DNA of 64,000 bases from Anaerolineae bacterium (GCA_025060135.1 JANXCY010000005.1:34445-98444), one strand, 5' to 3'. Counted from the stretch's first letter, positions 52,209-61,609 are shown. Numbers and translations: made by a program. The notes: a model not told the origin generated them from the letters alone.

Positions 52209-52255
52209 CCGGACCTCCTGGAATCCGTGCGGCTTCTGGGGAGAGAGGCTTTGTG

Positions 52256-52546
52256 TTAATCCATCTCCCAGATCGCGGGGACTTTGAAACAGTACTCTTC
52301 CGCTTCCGGCGCATTCGCCAGGATGTCTTCCCGGGCAGCCGGGGCGCGTGGCTCGTCCGGGCGCATCACATTGCGCAGGGGCAGGACCGTCGCGGTGGGA
52401 GGAATGGCCTCCGTATCCAGTTCCTGCAGGCGCGCAGCGTATTCCAGCACTGCTGAGAGTTGCTGGCGGAAACGTTCCTTTTCCTCCTCCGTCAGGGCCA
52501 GTCGGGCCAGGTTGGCAATATGCTCTACTTCCTCTCGGGTCAGCAT
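52256..52546 (-). CDS. gatC: Asp/Glu-tRNA amidotransferase subunit C
   Basis: GatC stabilises GatA/GatB in the enzyme that converts Glu-tRNA(Gln) or Asp-tRNA(Asn) into the amidated form. The 96-residue protein has the typical LTREEVEHIANLARLALTEEE N terminus and the VLPLRNVMRPDEP and FKVPAIWE segments. gatA and gatB are not in the window. A strong AAGGAGGG site lies 7 nt before the ATG. Confidence 0.94.
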   Translation of the reverse strand: MLTREEVEHIANLARLALTEEEKERFRQQLSAVLEYAARLQELDTEAIPPTATVLPLRNVMRPDEPRAPAAREDILANAPEAEEYCFKVPAIWEMD

Positions 52547-52575
52547 CCCTACGCCCTCCTTCCCAGTGTGGGGGT

Positions 52576-52603
52576 ATTATAGCACCGCCGGGCGAGAAAG
52601 CAA
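52576..52603 (-). promoter_or_regulatory. Promoter of gatC and the downstream genes
   Basis: TTGCTT (52603-52598), 16 nt, TATAAT (52581-52576). Predicted start is near 52570. Confidence 0.7.
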
Positions 52604-52689
52604 CTGCGGCAGTCATCGTACCCGTTGCTGGGGCGCGAAGAACGGTTTCCTGTACGGTACGGCCGCTTTTCTGGCGGCGATAATTGGTG

Positions 52690-52695
52690 TATAAT
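52690..52695 (+). promoter_or_regulatory. -10 box before the sensor kinase gene
   Basis: A perfect TATAAT preceded by TG, divergent from the gatC promoter. No clear -35 is visible. The leader to the ATG is about 95 nt. Confidence 0.4.
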
Positions 52696-52796
52696 ATCTA
52701 TGCTCTGGCGACCCATGCCAACTAGGAGCGAGATGCCGGGGGCGGGGACTGTCCATAGAGTGGGGCCGGTAGCACTGGCCCCTGGGCAGGTACCGA

Positions 52797-55070
52797 ATGG
52801 CCGAAAAAATTCGCTATCCACGCCTATTTCGGGCCTTTTCTTGGACGGTCCTGGCCGGTGGACTGGTCTGGCTGATGGTTTTCACCAGGGCTTCCTATCT
52901 CTGGCCCTGGTTTCCCTTACTGGTGTTTGTCTTCTTGGCTCTGGGGGCGAACCGCTTTGCGCTCCCGCTGTTGGGAAACAACTATCTTTCTTTGGAGACT
53001 GCTTTTCATCTGGCCTGCGCGCTGATTTTCGGCCCCGTTACGGCCGCGTGGGCTGCCGGGATCGGTGCATTTCTCAGTGAACTCCTGATTTTTCACCGGA
53101 CACCCGCTCACGCGGCGCGCGCCTCCGGGACACAAATAGTCATGTGGCTGGCCGGTGGGACGGTATATAAAGCCGTAGGGGGGCCCACCCCACCGGGCCG
53201 CTGGGAAGGAACCACCATCGGTTATGCCCTGCTGCTGTTCCTGGTTGCTACGGGAGTGGACCTCACATTCATGCTGGTGGAAAACGGGTTGCGAGGCACT
53301 CCTCTTTCCTTATTCATCTCCCAACTTTCTCCTCAGATTTTACTGTTCCGGCTGGCCTTTTCACCCTTAGGAGTGCTGGCCGTCGTGTTATACACCTCCT
53401 TCGGCATAATCCCTGCCCTGCTCCTGGCTCTGGGTTTTCTAATGGGCTTTATGGTGGTTCGGGAACTGATCAAAACCACCCACCAATCGCAGCGGCAGGT
53501 GGTTACGTTGAGCCTGGTGAACGAGATCGGGCGGATGATGGGCTCCTCTCTGCAACTGGACGCGCTCCTGAAACTCATCTACGAAGGGGCCAGCCGGCTG
53601 ATGGATGCCAGCAATTTCTGGATTGCTCTCTACGACGCGGAGCGGAACGAGATACGGTATGAATTGCTCTACGACCAGGGACGTCTGTATCCTCCCGATC
53701 GGGTGCCCTTTGATCCCACGCGGTACCTCGCCGCTTATGCGATCCAGACCGGCCGACCGGTTCTCCTTTCCACTCTGGAAGAGGTCCGGCGGGTACCCAT
53801 TTATTTAGAACCGGCGGCGTCTGAGGAGTGTCCGGAATCTCTGATCGTGGTCCCGATCCTGGCCCGGGGGCACGCCATCGGGGCCATTTCTGTCCAGAGT
53901 TACGAGCCCCGCGCTTTTCGGCAGGAGGATGTGGATGCTCTGATGGCGCTGGCCAATCAGGCAGGAGTTGCCCTGGAGAATGCTCGCCTGTTCCGGGAGG
54001 TGGAGGCCAGTCAGCAGTACCTGCGAGCCATTCTGGATAGCGTGGATTACGCCGTGCTGGTTACCGATCTGATCGGGCGGGTCCGTCTGGCCAATCGGGC
54101 CGCAGAAAATCTGCTGGGCTTCCAGGAGTCGGCTGTCCTTAACCGTCCCCTGGCCGACGTCATTCAGCATCAACGTCTGTGCGAGGTGGCAGAGCGAATC
54201 AGCCGGGGGGACGTCAATGACCGAGAGAGCATTCAGGTTACCCTCAGCGATGATCGGATGATGGCCGCGCAGGTGGCTCCGGTCTCCGATTCCCGGGGGG
54301 AGCGGATCGGATATGTGCTGGCTATGGCCGACGTAACCGCACTGCACCGGCTGAACCAGTTGAAATCTCAGATCATCCGGATTGCTTCCCACGACCTTCG
54401 TAACCCTTTGCAACTGGCGAGCGGTTTTTTCCAGGTCCTCTTGGAGGAACTGCCTCCATTAACCGGCTTGCAGGCAGACCTGGCCCGGCGGGTCCTCCAT
54501 CACCTGAAGGCTATGGAGCGATTGATTGATGAGTTGCTGGAACTGGAACGGATAGAAATGCCGGAGGGCCGCCGCGAGGAGATTCTGGATATGGGTCATC
54601 TGGTCCAGCAGGTAGTGAACGAATACCGCTGGCAGGCGGAAATGAGAGGGCTACGCTTATGGACGCAGATAGAACCAGGGGTTGCGCCCGTTCAGGGAGA
54701 CCGCAGGATGCTGCTCCAGGCCATTAGCAACCTGCTGGACAACGCGGTCAAATACACGTCTTCGGGAGGCGACATTACGGTCCGCCTTCGGGAAGAGGAC
54801 GGGGAGGTCATTTTCACTGTTCAGGATACCGGGGTGGGTATCCCGCCTGAAGACCTGCCTCACATCTTTGATCATTTCTATCGGGCTCGTCAACCGGGGA
54901 CGGACCACATCCCCGGCACGGGATTAGGTCTGAGTCTGGTGCGCAGCATCGTTCACGAACATCGAGGTCGGGTCTGGGCGGAAAGCGAAGGTGTGCCTGG
55001 AAAGGGCTCCCTTTTCGGTATCGCCCTGCCGGCTCTCCGGTCCGACTCCCAGGTAGAAAGCCGGGCATAG
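52797..55070 (+). CDS. Membrane sensor histidine kinase with GAF and PAS domains
   Basis: The 757-residue kinase has an N-terminal membrane region of about six helices (about 20-220), a GAF domain (about 240-400) and a PAS domain (about 405-515, starting RAILDSVDYAVLVTDLIGRVRLANRAAENLLGF). A HisKA domain with the phospho-acceptor His532 in ASHDLRNP follows. The HATPase has N-box LLDNAVKY (N about 648), G1 DTGVGIPP and G2 GTGLGLSL. No response regulator is adjacent. The signal is unknown; the GAF could bind a small ligand. The ATG at 52797 has only a weak GGCAGG site. Confidence 0.9.
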   Translation: MAEKIRYPRLFRAFSWTVLAGGLVWLMVFTRASYLWPWFPLLVFVFLALGANRFALPLLGNNYLSLETAFHLACALIFGPVTAAWAAGIGAFLSELLIFHRTPAHAARASGTQIVMWLAGGTVYKAVGGPTPPGRWEGTTIGYALLLFLVATGVDLTFMLVENGLRGTPLSLFISQLSPQILLFRLAFSPLGVLAVVLYTSFGIIPALLLALGFLMGFMVVRELIKTTHQSQRQVVTLSLVNEIGRMMGSSLQLDALLKLIYEGASRLMDASNFWIALYDAERNEIRYELLYDQGRLYPPDRVPFDPTRYLAAYAIQTGRPVLLSTLEEVRRVPIYLEPAASEECPESLIVVPILARGHAIGAISVQSYEPRAFRQEDVDALMALANQAGVALENARLFREVEASQQYLRAILDSVDYAVLVTDLIGRVRLANRAAENLLGFQESAVLNRPLADVIQHQRLCEVAERISRGDVNDRESIQVTLSDDRMMAAQVAPVSDSRGERIGYVLAMADVTALHRLNQLKSQIIRIASHDLRNPLQLASGFFQVLLEELPPLTGLQADLARRVLHHLKAMERLIDELLELERIEMPEGRREEILDMGHLVQQVVNEYRWQAEMRGLRLWTQIEPGVAPVQGDRRMLLQAISNLLDNAVKYTSSGGDITVRLREEDGEVIFTVQDTGVGIPPEDLPHIFDHFYRARQPGTDHIPGTGLGLSLVRSIVHEHRGRVWAESEGVPGKGSLFGIALPALRSDSQVESRA

Positions 55071-55091
55071 GGACTTTATCGGAATAGCGAT

Positions 55092-55133
55092 GGCGCGGAT
55101 TGGCTGGCGGCCAGGTGCCGGAAAATCCGCGCC
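55092..55133. terminator. Possible terminator hairpin after the kinase gene
   Basis: GGCGCGGATT (55092-55101) pairs with 55124-55133 and encloses a small CTGG/CCAG hairpin. No T-run follows, so function is uncertain. Confidence 0.35.
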
Positions 55134-55234
55134 GTTGGAGTGCATCCGCGTCCTATCGGATGACGCTGCCGGTAACCGATGACGGTTTTCTCAAGGAGAG
55201 GCCAGCGGGGCAGAAATTTTCCGGGGTTCAACGC

Positions 55235-55993
55235 TTAACGGGGCGCGGGGGAGAACCGTTCTGGACGGTCGTACAAGCCCATCCGCCCGTTATGGCGGAT
55301 GCGCACAACTTCCCAGAACATGTTCCAGGAGTCCCGCAGGGGGCTCACTCGACTTCCCTCTCCGTAGTACCAGTCAATGGGGACTTCCACAATGCGGTAT
55401 CCCCGCCGCCGCGCAATGTAGAGGACTTCCACATCAAATGCCCAGCCGTCCAGAACCTGCACGGAGAAAAGGTCGCGTGCCGCTTCTCGCCGGAAGCACT
55501 TGAAGCCGCACTGCGTGTCCTGGATACCGGGCACCGCCATCAGGCGCACAAGAGTGTTAAAGGCGCGACCCATCAGATGACGGTACCAGGGCTCATTGAA
55601 CCGGCGGGCACCCGGTGCTTCTCGGGAAGCAATGGCGATGTCGTACCCGGAAAGCACCGGGGGTAGAAAGCGGGATACCTGCTCAATGGGCATAGCCAGG
55701 TCAGCATCGCAGATGAAGAGATACTCCCCCCGGCCCTCCATCATCCCCTTCCGTACCGCTGCTCCCTTTCCCCGAACCGGCTGGTAGAGCAGGGAGACGA
55801 TCGGGTGTTCCGCAGCCACCGCACGGACAACCTCCGCCGTCCGGTCAGTGCTGGCGTTATCCACCACCAGGATTTCCACCGGATAGGCCCGTGTTTCGGC
55901 GAAAGCGACGACCTGTGGGAGCGTCTTCGGTAGGCGATGCTCCTCGTTGTAGGCGGGGATGATAATGGTCAATAGCGGCGATGGTGCGATCAC
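55235..55993 (-). CDS. Family 2 glycosyltransferase (dolichyl-phosphate glucosyltransferase-like)
   Basis: The 252-residue GT-A enzyme has TIIIPAYNEEHRLPKTL, VVDNASTDRT and the DxD motif FICDADLAMP (about 94-103). The middle QDTQCGFKCFRREAA is the signature of ALG5/dolichyl-phosphate-beta-glucosyltransferase-like enzymes, which charge polyprenyl phosphate. GTG at 55993 overlaps the thioredoxin-like stop by GTGA. It ends just short of the convergent kinase gene. Confidence 0.88.
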   Translation of the reverse strand: MIAPSPLLTIIIPAYNEEHRLPKTLPQVVAFAETRAYPVEILVVDNASTDRTAEVVRAVAAEHPIVSLLYQPVRGKGAAVRKGMMEGRGEYLFICDADLAMPIEQVSRFLPPVLSGYDIAIASREAPGARRFNEPWYRHLMGRAFNTLVRLMAVPGIQDTQCGFKCFRREAARDLFSVQVLDGWAFDVEVLYIARRRGYRIVEVPIDWYYGEGSRVSPLRDSWNMFWEVVRIRHNGRMGLYDRPERFSPAPR

Positions 55994-56424
55994 TGCGGCC
56001 TCCCTGATCCGGCGACGGCGGCCCGGATAGCCGCCCGATCGGGCAGGCCAACTTGGATATAAACGACCCGCCCCTGCCCATCAAAGACGATGAAGGTGGG
56101 AACCGCGCTCACCCCATATTCCTGGGCCAGTGCCATCCCGGTCCGACTCACTACGTTGATCCGTAGCACCTTTGCTGTTCCTTCCAGTTCTTTTTCTAAC
56201 CTGTCCACGACAGGTTTGGCCAGCAGGCAAGCGCTTCAGGTGTTGGAAAAGAATTCCACCACAACCGGTTGTCCGCCGCGAATCTCCTGCTGAAACGCGT
56301 CCATAGAGAGGTCATCAGCGGGCGTGCGCAGGAGAAGCCATGCCCCTGCCAGAAGACCGAGGGCCAGCAGAAATACCCAGTTCTGTCGGATCAGGTCATA
56401 GAGCATATATCCGATTCCGCTCAC
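55990..56424 (-). CDS. Membrane-anchored thioredoxin-like protein with in-frame UGA (candidate selenocysteine)
   Basis: Reading the minus strand from GTG 56424 gives 144 codons broken only by TGA at 56238-56236. An N-terminal membrane helix (about 15-32) leads to a thioredoxin fold. The strand PVVVEFFSNT is followed by TGA at position 63, then SACLLAKPVVDRLE; thioredoxins have C-x-x-C here, so the UGA replaces the first cysteine (U63-S-A-C66). Residues after it complete the fold, including the cis-Pro VPTFIVFDGQG. A SECIS-like hairpin follows 19 nt later. AAGGAG supports the GTG start. If UGA is read as stop, only a 62-residue stub is made. Sel genes were not seen in the window. Confidence 0.65.
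56198..56216 (-). promoter_or_regulatory. SECIS-like hairpin downstream of the in-frame UGA
   Basis: AACCTGTC-GTG-GACAGGTT folds into a perfect 8-bp stem with a GUG loop, beginning 19 nt after the UGA. Bacterial SECIS elements lie within about 16-37 nt of the UGA and carry G-U in the apical loop; both features are present. It is inside the coding region. Confidence 0.5.
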
Positions 56425-56837
56425 TTTTCTCCTTCCAGAAGACGGATTCCCTCTCCCTGACCGGAAAGGGCGGGTGGCCCCGGGCCTCTACCCGCGCTGC
56501 CGGTTCCGGGCGGCCCTCCGGCCAGGTCCGACAATCTGCCCTTCGGGTAGCAGCCGATCACGACCCGGCACTGCGCGCGAGCGGGCGCTTTTCTTTATAA
56601 GCATACCATAAATCTCGGTTTTGCCAACATGAAACGCCGATCCGATGTTGAGCCATCCGCTCCAACCGGGTTCGGAGGACCAAGCCTTTTTACCCAGATA
56701 GAGGGGCCCAACGGCATCAGGAGCGCCCTTCTCAGAGATCCCTGGAACGAGGCAGGCGAGGCTCAAAGCCGTCCTGTCCCGACCGGTGTTCGAACCTCAG
56801 GAGAGGGGGGAGGCTCCCGTGAGAGTAGGGGGAAAGG
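56425..56837. other. Gap before the thioredoxin-like gene with its own promoter
   Basis: About 410 bases with no supported gene. A promoter on the minus strand (TTGGCA 56627-56622, 16 nt, TATGCT 56605-56600) would give a leader of about 170 nt for the thioredoxin-like gene. The leader is GC-rich with small inverted repeats. The portion 56640-56837 shows nothing recognisable. Confidence 0.5.
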
Positions 56838-57617
56838 TCAGAACCCGTGGAGGCTGTTCAAGCGGGCTATCCGGACGATCCAGGGAACCCCTATCCAGAG
56901 GAAAAGCACTCCGGCAAAGAGCAAGAGAACCAGGACCGCCTGGCGCCGGCCCCGCCAGGTGGGTAGCGGTCGGAGGTGGCGGACGATGAGGTATTCCAGC
57001 CACACGATCAGCGTCCAGGTCTCTTTGGGGTCCCAGCCCCAGTAGCGGCCCCAGGCATCCCGGGCCCAGATGCCGCCCAGGAAGATGCTGAGCGTCAACC
57101 AGAGAAAGCCCCAGTCGGCGGCGCGCTCCATCCGCCGGAGCAGACCGTTCCGCGCGGCCTCCTCCCTTTCCATCAGTCCGGTCAGGGCCAGCCCGGCAGC
57201 AACGCCGAAGAGCCCATAGGCCAGTGCAGCGGAGAGGGTATGCAAAGGAAACCAGATGGAACGCAGAGCAGGAGGTAATGGGATAATGGTTCGCAGGCCG
57301 GGGGGACGGGTGAGGAGCCAGGTGGCCAGGGCCAGGGCCAACAGCACTCCGCCGCCACCGGCACGGGGGGTGTCGGCCGTTGCCAGCAGGTGAAGCAGTA
57401 GCAACGCCCAAGCGAAAGCCAGGCCGAACTCATAGCGCGTGCTCATAGGCCAGTGGCCGGATACCTGCCAGCGTTCGGCCAGGGCCGCTGTCCACACCCC
57501 GCCCGCGACGGCGGTCAGGCCGACAGCGGCCCAACGTGCCCAGCGCCGATCCGTCCGCCACTCCAGACCGTAGAAGATGAGAGCCATCCAGAGGAGCCCG
57601 TATCCGATCGTCCACAT
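56838..57617 (-). CDS. Cytochrome c assembly protein CcsA/ResC-like
   Basis: The 259-residue membrane protein has about seven to eight helices and the haem-handling tryptophan-rich motif WGRYWGWDPKETW (about 190-202), with conserved histidines on flanking helices. It is the CcsA type used in system II cytochrome c maturation. Its partner ResB/Ccs1 is not in the window. A thioredoxin-like gene lies downstream, fitting apocytochrome thiol reduction (ResA/CcsX-like role), though a promoter separates them. The ATG at 57617 has no clear ribosome site. Confidence 0.88.
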   Translation of the reverse strand: MWTIGYGLLWMALIFYGLEWRTDRRWARWAAVGLTAVAGGVWTAALAERWQVSGHWPMSTRYEFGLAFAWALLLLHLLATADTPRAGGGGVLLALALATWLLTRPPGLRTIIPLPPALRSIWFPLHTLSAALAYGLFGVAAGLALTGLMEREEAARNGLLRRMERAADWGFLWLTLSIFLGGIWARDAWGRYWGWDPKETWTLIVWLEYLIVRHLRPLPTWRGRRQAVLVLLLFAGVLFLWIGVPWIVRIARLNSLHGF

Positions 57618-57645
57618 TGGGTCTGATGGTCGGATGATCCAAGAT

Positions 57646-58098
57646 TCACCGATGCACCGGTTCTTTTGACACCCGGAGTCTCTCCGCTGCTTGCTGGAGC
57701 ACCTGCCGTTCTGTCCGGTGGGCAGCCTGGTGGATGGCCTCGTCTAAGGGAAACCAGCGGGCCTCTTCCACTTCCCGGTCATGACGGGCCACATCGCCGC
57801 CCCGGCAGGCCATCAGGAAGAAGTAGACCTTTTTGTGATGGCGGACCTGCTGGTCTCCTTCCTTCCACCAGTACCAGTATTCAATGGGGTCCAGCCGTTC
57901 TACGACCTCTGCCTCCAGGCCCGTTTCCTCCTGGACTTCCCGGAGGGCGGCCGCTTCCAGCGATTCCCCCTTCTCCACCAGCCCCTTGGGGAGTGCCCAG
58001 CGACCGTCTGGGGTGGCGACCAGGACCACTTCCACGGCCCCGGTCTCTGTCTGGCGAAAGACGACACCTCCAGCGGAGATCTCAAACCGGGTCGTCAT
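57646..58098 (-). CDS. NUDIX hydrolase
   Basis: The 150-residue protein has an exact NUDIX box, GLVEKGESLEAAALREVQEETG (about residues 39-60), and the small NUDIX layout of Ap4A/nucleotide-sanitising hydrolases, including YWYWWKEGDQQVRHHKKVYFFL. Substrate is unknown; diadenosine polyphosphates or damaged nucleotides are likely. ATG 58098 overlaps the methyltransferase stop by ATGA. Confidence 0.9.
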   Translation of the reverse strand: MTTRFEISAGGVVFRQTETGAVEVVLVATPDGRWALPKGLVEKGESLEAAALREVQEETGLEAEVVERLDPIEYWYWWKEGDQQVRHHKKVYFFLMACRGGDVARHDREVEEARWFPLDEAIHQAAHRTERQVLQQAAERLRVSKEPVHR

Positions 58099-58934
58099 TT
58101 TTGCATCTCCACCACGCCGTCCGGAGCGACCAGGCAGACCCGACCGCAGCGGGTACACCGATAAGCCTGGGGGACTTTCTCCATCCCTGTCTGTCCGCAA
58201 TCCGGGCAGCGGAGGACCTCGGCCAGCGGGCGGACCCCGCCACCAACGGGCCGTCCTTTCTTACGGGCCCAGACCAGGTCGTAGTCCACCTGCCAGTACT
58301 GGGTCTGGATGTGTTCCAGCGGCAGTTCGCTCAGGAGGGTGATGAACTTCGGACGGGGGAAGGCCCGGCCCGGCAGGAGCAGGGCTTCCCGCCCGACCCG
58401 GTTGGTCACCAGGAGGACACCCCCCGGCCGCAGGACCCGTACCATCTCGCTCAGCACGGCGCGCGGGTCCGGGGTGAATTCCAGCATTTCCAGCGCCGTT
58501 ACAGCGTCAAAGGTATTATCCGGAAAGGGCAGGGTACGGGCATCCTGCCAGATCAGGGTGATCCGGTGGGCCTGAGGACAGACCAGTTGAGCGGCCTGGG
58601 CCAGCATCCGGCGGGAGCGGTCCACCCCCACCACATGTCCCCGGAAGCCGGGCTGAAAGAGGAGGGCCCGGGGCAGGCGCCCCGTCCCGGTGCCCACGTC
58701 CAGCACAAACGGAGCAGGGATCCGTTCCAGTGCCATCGCCAGTGGAAGGCCCAGGAACCACTGCTCGGTTTCGGTGTTAAACCCTTTGATCCGCTCGTAG
58801 GCTGGAGCGGCCCAGTCGTACAGGAGGGCCACCACCCGGGGGCCCAGATAGGAGCCCTCGGCGATGACCAGTTGCCAGTAGAGAACGGCGGCCAGGAGAA
58901 CCAGACCGATGAGAACCCAGAGCCAGGGCATCAT
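58095..58934 (-). CDS. Membrane-anchored SAM methyltransferase with C-terminal zinc ribbon
   Basis: The 279-residue protein has an N-terminal membrane helix (about 3-24) and a class I methyltransferase domain: motif I VLDVGTGTGRLP (about 77-88), GVDRSRRML, then LPFPDNTFDAVTALEMLEF and VLRPGGVLLVTNR. It ends in a zinc ribbon (CPDCG and CTRCG, about 243-265). This mixes a UbiE-like catalytic domain with a ribbon usual in recruitment. Substrate is unknown; a membrane lipid or quinone is plausible. The next gene overlaps it by ATGA. Confidence 0.82.
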   Translation of the reverse strand: MMPWLWVLIGLVLLAAVLYWQLVIAEGSYLGPRVVALLYDWAAPAYERIKGFNTETEQWFLGLPLAMALERIPAPFVLDVGTGTGRLPRALLFQPGFRGHVVGVDRSRRMLAQAAQLVCPQAHRITLIWQDARTLPFPDNTFDAVTALEMLEFTPDPRAVLSEMVRVLRPGGVLLVTNRVGREALLLPGRAFPRPKFITLLSELPLEHIQTQYWQVDYDLVWARKKGRPVGGGVRPLAEVLRCPDCGQTGMEKVPQAYRCTRCGRVCLVAPDGVVEMQK

Positions 58935-58951
58935 GCATCACGCTTCGCGTT

Positions 58952-59821
58952 TCATGTCGCCAGCGCGGCCAGGAGCATCGCCGCTACCAGCCAGAGCCCG
59001 TACCGCCGGAACCAGCCAGTGGTGTTTTCGGTGGAGTCGGCCAGGAGCGGCGGGAGGGCCAGGAAGGCCAGGAACGGGACCGGCAGAGGACGGTGGAGCG
59101 CAATCAGGAGGAGCATCGCGGCCAGGTAGCCGCCGATCCAGAGGGCCCGATGGCGGCTCTCCGGCGGGTCCTTTGCCCCGGCGACGGCCAGGGAGAACGC
59201 TGTCGCCATACCCAGGGTGGAGAGAGTCAATGGAGCGCCGATCAGGTGGCCGGCCAGCCAGGCGAAACCCAGCCGGAAGGCGGGGCCTTCGGCCGTCCCG
59301 ATCCTCCCGTGTCCTCTGTCGGCGACCGCGACCAGTTGGGTGGCGGCCAGGAGGCCCAGCGTCAGCAGGAGAAAATCCCGGCCCAGGGTGGCCGATAGGA
59401 TCAGAGAGAGCAGAAGACCGGCCAGGCCGCTTCCCAGCGCCGGGCCCACGGCCGGACACAGGACCGTTCGGCCCCAGGCGGCCAGTTGGGCCAGCCAGCG
59501 GGCCAGACGGTCCGCCGGAGAGCCGGGGCGGGCGTAGGGGAGGGGTGGATGGCCGGAAAGGCGGGGATCCTGTTCCCATCCTCGCCAGCGGGCCAGCGGA
59601 GTGGCCCAGTCCGTCGCGGCCATAGCCAGCCACAGTTCCCCCCAGCCCAGTTCCACCAGGGAGAGCGCCAGCATCAGCCGCGCGAGAACTGGCCCGCTCA
59701 GCGGAGCGTCGACGGCCACCGCGCCGCAGAGGGTGGCCCAAAGGGGAAGAAGCCACACCGGTGGGGAGCCGGGGTGGGTGGAGATTCGGAGCAGTTTGGA
59801 GAAGGGGGCTGAGCGACTCAT
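58952..59821 (-). CDS. Multi-span membrane protein of unknown function
   Basis: The 289-residue protein is very rich in Ala/Leu/Gly and has about seven to eight hydrophobic segments. No family is recognised. It lacks the DxxxD motifs of UbiA prenyltransferases. A soluble loop (about 75-105, ATDWATPLARWRGWEQDPRL) may face the cytoplasm. It lies 17 nt before the methyltransferase gene and is probably cotranscribed. Confidence 0.65.
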   Translation of the reverse strand: MSRSAPFSKLLRISTHPGSPPVWLLPLWATLCGAVAVDAPLSGPVLARLMLALSLVELGWGELWLAMAATDWATPLARWRGWEQDPRLSGHPPLPYARPGSPADRLARWLAQLAAWGRTVLCPAVGPALGSGLAGLLLSLILSATLGRDFLLLTLGLLAATQLVAVADRGHGRIGTAEGPAFRLGFAWLAGHLIGAPLTLSTLGMATAFSLAVAGAKDPPESRHRALWIGGYLAAMLLLIALHRPLPVPFLAFLALPPLLADSTENTTGWFRRYGLWLVAAMLLAALAT

Positions 59822-59912
59822 GGCCTCTGTGTTCAGGGTGGGCTGTTACCGAATGACGAGCGGAAGGAAAAGACACCAGGGTACATAAGGGAACGCGTTG
59901 CGGTTGGGAGGG

Positions 59913-60692
59913 CTATACCAGACGGCCACTCTCAATGATCCGGGCCAGGAACTGACAGGTGCGGGGGTCCCGGGGACAGGTGAATATCTGGTCTGGCGGT
60001 CCCTCCTCCACCAGTACGCCCCCTTCCATGTAGATGACCCGGTCGGCAACCTCGTGGGCGAATCCCATCTCATGGGTGACAATCATCATCGTCGTCCCCT
60101 CCCGGGCCAGGTCCTTCATGACGGAGAGCACCTCGCCGATGAGTTCCGGGTCCAGCGCCGAGGTCGGCTCGTCAAAGAGCATGACCTTCGGCTCCATGGC
60201 CAGGGCGCGGGCAATCGCCACTCGCTGTTTTTGACCTCCGGAGAGGCGAATGGGATGGATGTCCTGTTTGTCCAGGAGCCCCACCTTGCGCAACAGTTCC
60301 CGGGCTTTCTCCACGGCCTGCTCTTTCGGTACCCCTTTAACAATCACCGGCGCCTCAATAATGTTCTCCAGCACTGTTTTGTGGGGAAAGACGTTGAACT
60401 CCTGGAAGACCATCCCTGTCTTCAAGCGCAGGTCGCGCACCCGGGCGCGGGATTCGGGCAGCAATGCCCCGTCGGCCGCCTCTACAACCACGCCGTCAAT
60501 CTCCACCCGTCCGCTGGTGGGCTCTTCCAGAAGGTTGAGGCAGCGCAGGAAAGTGGACTTGCCAGAGCCGCTGCGGCCAATGATGACCACCACCTCCTGC
60601 GGATGGACCTCCAGGGAGATGCCCCGCAGGACGTGGAGGAGGCCGAACCATTTGTGGAGGTTCTGCACACGGACGATGGGATTACCGCTCAT
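59913..60692 (-). CDS. Polar amino-acid ABC transporter ATP-binding protein (GlnQ type)
   Basis: The 259-residue ATPase has Walker [10 protein letters not shown] (about 38-46), Q-loop [16 protein letters not shown], signature LSGGQKQR, Walker [16 protein letters not shown] and an H-loop VTHEM. The pattern is that of GlnQ/HisP. ATG 60692 overlaps the permease by 11 nt; ATG 60698 is an alternative. Confidence 0.93.
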   Translation of the reverse strand: MSGNPIVRVQNLHKWFGLLHVLRGISLEVHPQEVVVIIGRSGSGKSTFLRCLNLLEEPTSGRVEIDGVVVEAADGALLPESRARVRDLRLKTGMVFQEFNVFPHKTVLENIIEAPVIVKGVPKEQAVEKARELLRKVGLLDKQDIHPIRLSGGQKQRVAIARALAMEPKVMLFDEPTSALDPELIGEVLSVMKDLAREGTTMMIVTHEMGFAHEVADRVIYMEGGVLVEEGPPDQIFTCPRDPRTCQFLARIIESGRLV

Positions 60693-61542
60693 ACGCATGG
60701 GCCATCCGTTTCTCCAGGCGGCTCTGCAGCCAGGAGGAGACAACGGTGAGAATCCAGTAGAGCGTCGCGGCGACCAGGAGCATTTCGATGAACTTGGCGT
60801 CCTTTCGGGCCAGGCGATTGGCCCGGAAGGTGATCTCCCAGACGCCCATCAGGGAGACCAGCGCCGAATCCTTCTGCATAGCGATAAACTGATTGCCCAC
60901 ATCCGGAATGATGACCCGGATGGCCTGAGGGAGGATGATGCGGCGAAGCATCTGCCAGCGGGTCATTCCCAGCGCGGCGGCAGCCTCATACTGTCCATGT
61001 CCCACCGCCTGAAGGCCGGCGCGGAAAATCTCGGTCATATACGCGCCGTAGTTCAGGCTCAGCGCCAGGATGCCAGCCTGAATCTCGCTGAGAGTGAAAA
61101 TGTCGGCCAGTTGCGGGTATCCCAGAACCTTCAGTTGCTGCCCGATCTGGGGCAAGCCCAGATAAATGAAGTAGACCTGGATGAGGAGCGGGGTCCCCCG
61201 GATGACCGAAATATAAAAACCGGAGAGCCCCTGAGCGATGGGATGGCGGGAGAGCCGTCCCAGAGCACCGAAGAGGGCGAGCACCGAAGCGATTAGGATG
61301 GAGACTACAGAGACCCCGATGGTGGTCCCGACGCCCTGCAGGACGAAATCGGCGTGCTGGAGGATGTATCGGGGTTCAAAGCGGAGTTGGAGGAGTCCGG
61401 CGGTGAGCAGGGCCAGCAGGGCCAGCCAGACGACGCCCACTTTGGCAGTTTCTATCAGGCGCTGACGGCGGGCCTTCCGCACCAGCGCCAGGCCGACCGC
61501 CAGGTCGGGGTCGGATTCCAGGGGAATGGGGGGTCGTTCCAT
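60682..61542 (-). CDS. Polar amino-acid ABC transporter permease (HisM/GlnP type)
   Basis: The 286-residue permease has a cytoplasmic lead, about five helices and the EAA loop [54 protein letters not shown] is typical of His/Glu/Gln permeases. ATG 61542 is preferred over 61548 because GGGAG is then 6 nt away. A single permease would work as a homodimer. Confidence 0.92.
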   Translation of the reverse strand: MERPPIPLESDPDLAVGLALVRKARRQRLIETAKVGVVWLALLALLTAGLLQLRFEPRYILQHADFVLQGVGTTIGVSVVSILIASVLALFGALGRLSRHPIAQGLSGFYISVIRGTPLLIQVYFIYLGLPQIGQQLKVLGYPQLADIFTLSEIQAGILALSLNYGAYMTEIFRAGLQAVGHGQYEAAAALGMTRWQMLRRIILPQAIRVIIPDVGNQFIAMQKDSALVSLMGVWEITFRANRLARKDAKFIEMLLVAATLYWILTVVSSWLQSRLEKRMAHAYER

Positions 61543-61609
61543 AACCATCTCCCAACACAGCGCGCGGGTGGGCGGCGGCCGGAGGCCGTCGCCCACCGAA
61601 TCCCACCCC

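Noticed and set aside
56785..56798. GTGTTCGAACC looks like a tRNA T loop
   Set aside because: No acceptor, D or anticodon arms can be built around it on either strand.
58952..59821. UbiA prenyltransferase assignment for the multi-span membrane protein
   Set aside because: The required aspartate-rich motifs are missing.
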